Below are positions 62,574-64,000 of a DNA stretch of 64,000 nucleotides, piece after piece. Below the pieces are notes generated by a model, which saw only the letters and a list, made by a program, of their open reading frames with translations, did not search any database and was not told the origin of the DNA. Where the stretch lies: contig NZ_CP049304.1 in the NCBI RefSeq assembly GCF_019444005.1, forward strand, positions 558,001-622,000, read 5' to 3'. This stretch comes from Liquorilactobacillus nagelii DSM 13675. GTDB taxonomy: Bacteria > Bacillota > Bacilli > Lactobacillales > Lactobacillaceae. A program made the position numbers and the translations under genes. Position 1 is the stretch's first letter, and each line of letters starts with the position of its first letter.

Positions 62574-63047
62574 GTGAGCAGTGTCATTGAACAAGTAACA
62601 AATTTAGTAAGTCCGATTTTAGCAGAACATCATTTTGAATTGGTTGATCTCGAATTTGTCAAAGAAGGAAAAAGCTGGTATTTAAGAGTCTTTATCGACA
62701 AAGTTGGGGGCATCAATATTGAAGAGTGTGCTTTAATCAGTGACCTTTTAAGTGAAAAATTAGATGCTCAAGATCCAGATTTGATTCCTCAAGCATACTA
62801 CCTAGAGGTTTCGTCTCCCGGAGCAGAAAGACCATTAAAAAATGATCGTGATCTGCAACGATCGTTGAATAAATATGTTAACGTTTCTTTATATCAAGCT
62901 TTAAATGGTCAGAAAGTTTATGAAGGCGACTTAGTCGAAATAACAGCAGACAATTTGGTTTTAGCAGTTATCCAAAAACAACGTCAATTGAAATTGAAAA
63001 TTCCCCGTCAGCAAATTGCTAAGATTCGTTTGGCAATCAAATTTTAA
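62574..63047 (+). CDS. rimP: Ribosome maturation factor RimP
   Basis: 157 residues, GTG start at 62574 with AGGAGGGTGA. Family segments [38 protein letters not shown] and [20 protein letters not shown], with a C-terminal SH3-like fold. It assists 30S assembly. First gene of the rimP-nusA-infB operon. Confidence 0.95.
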   Translation: MSSVIEQVTNLVSPILAEHHFELVDLEFVKEGKSWYLRVFIDKVGGINIEECALISDLLSEKLDAQDPDLIPQAYYLEVSSPGAERPLKNDRDLQRSLNKYVNVSLYQALNGQKVYEGDLVEITADNLVLAVIQKQRQLKLKIPRQQIAKIRLAIKF

Positions 63048-63070
63048 TTAGGATTTTAAGGAGCTAAATC

Positions 63071-64000
63071 ATGAGTAAAGAGTTAGTTGAAGCGTTGAAT
63101 GCGTTAGAAAAGGAAAAAGGTGTTAAAAAAGAAGTTGTTGTTGAAGCGCTTGAGGCAGCTTTAGTTTCAGCTTACAAACGTAATTACGGGCAGTCACATA
63201 ACGTTGAGGTGCAGTTTGACAAAGTGGCTGGAGATATCCATGTTTTTGCGGTTAAAGAAGTTGTCGAAGAAGTTTTTGATTCTCAACTTGAAATTAGTTT
63301 GGAAGATGCAGTTAAGATTAATCGTGCTTATGAGCTTGGTGATCAGATTAAATTTGAAATGACACCGAAAAATTTTGGTCGAATTGCCGCCCAAACGGCT
63401 AAACAGGTCATTATGCAACGAGTTCGTGAAGCAGAACGTAGTATTATTTATGATGAATATATTCAGTATGAAAAAGAAATTGTTACTGGTGAAGTTGAAC
63501 GAATTGATCACCGTTATGTTTATGTTAATTTAGGTAAGGTTGAGGCGGTCCTTTCACATCAAGATCAAATACCAGGTGAAGAATATCATCCACATGATCG
63601 AATTAAAGTCTATATTTACCAAGTTGAAAATAGTGCTAAGGGTCCACAGGTGTTTGTCAGTCGTTCACATCCAGACTTGTTAAAGCGGTTATTTGAGCAG
63701 GAAATTCCAGAAGTCTTTGATGGTACAGTTGAAATAATTTCAATTGCTCGCGAGGCTGGCGATCGTGCTAAAGTTGCTGTTCGTTCAACAAAAGATGGTG
63801 TTGACCCAGTTGGAACTTGTGTTGGGCCTCGTGGTGAACGGGTTCAGGCAATTGTTAACGAATTAAAGGGTGAAAATATGGATATTGTCGAATGGCAAAA
63901 TGATCCTGCCGACTTTATTAGCAATGCCTTAAAACCAGCAGATGTTGTTCAAGTTAACTTTGATCCTCAAAATGAACGGGCTTGCACCGTGGTTGTTCCA
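63071..64000 (+). CDS. nusA: Transcription factor NusA, 5' part
   Basis: ATG at 63071 with AAGGAG; the frame is open to the window edge, giving 310 residues. The N-terminal RNA-polymerase-binding domain (LVEALNALEKEKGVKKEVVV, KRNYGQSHNVEVQFD, RIAAQTAKQVIMQRVREAER) is followed by an S1 domain (about 135-200, VTGEVERIDHRYVYVNLGKV). The KH1 domain then starts (VGTCVGPRGERVQAIVNEL near 240). NusA controls pausing, termination and antitermination. Confidence 0.97.
   Translation, partial: MSKELVEALNALEKEKGVKKEVVVEALEAALVSAYKRNYGQSHNVEVQFDKVAGDIHVFAVKEVVEEVFDSQLEISLEDAVKINRAYELGDQIKFEMTPKNFGRIAAQTAKQVIMQRVREAERSIIYDEYIQYEKEIVTGEVERIDHRYVYVNLGKVEAVLSHQDQIPGEEYHPHDRIKVYIYQVENSAKGPQVFVSRSHPDLLKRLFEQEIPEVFDGTVEIISIAREAGDRAKVAVRSTKDGVDPVGTCVGPRGERVQAIVNELKGENMDIVEWQNDPADFISNALKPADVVQVNFDPQNERACTVVVP

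Overview
The window reads as chromosomal DNA of a lactic acid bacterium, most likely a lactobacillus. The evidence is the low G+C content, the Gram-positive PolC replicase, the mevalonate-pathway gene mvaS, a lexA-ynzC-yneF cluster, and a D-lactate dehydrogenase gene just upstream of rpsB-tsf-pyrH-frr. The species cannot be fixed by eye.

Region 1 (1 to about 29,200) is the right-hand part of a temperate siphophage of the HK97 capsid type, read left to right. It starts with the end of the early genes. A TspO-family moron lies on the opposite strand, followed by an ArpU-type late regulator. Next is a gene-free interval of about 570 bases, bounded by repeat-flanked promoter-like sequence and an intrinsic terminator and dense in hairpins. 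It is probably a large structured phage RNA. After a membrane-protein cargo gene come an HNH-P-loop fusion, both terminase subunits, portal, a degenerate methylase-like protein, protease, capsid, head-tail joining genes and major tail protein. The tail chaperone has a canonical CCCAAAA frameshift site. Tape measure, distal tail protein, a 1,575-residue tail-tip/receptor-binding protein, small tail genes, holin and a secreted endolysin complete the set.

Region 2 (about 27,350 to 31,000) is a decayed junction. It holds a Ser-rich surface-protein pseudogene, several terminators, an array of TTAGTCA sites, a frameshifted tyrosine integrase and one small gene. An integrase directly after the lysis genes is not the usual order for an integrated prophage. 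It may be the stump of a second element in tandem.

Region 3 (31,136 to 64,000) is conserved housekeeping DNA. mvaS is followed by a three-gene unknown module, tRNA-Arg, an rplU leader and rplU-prp-rpmA. Then come a Xaa-Pro peptidase, efp, an Asp23-family gene, nusB, folD, xseA-xseB-ispA-tlyA, argR and recN, with lexA facing them. ynzC, yneF, plsC, a tRNA methyltransferase, a GIY-YIG protein and ldhD follow. The last block is rpsB-tsf-pyrH-frr-uppS-cdsA-rseP-proS-polC-rimP-nusA. mvaS, ispA and uppS belong to one isoprenoid route that ends in the lipid carrier for the cell wall, and cdsA and plsC feed phospholipid synthesis.

The most interesting signals are the large RNA candidate at 2,830-3,280, the linker-free three-way-junction element at 371-415, the broken Ig-like extension behind the capsid gene, and the leftover S74 fragment behind the receptor-binding gene.
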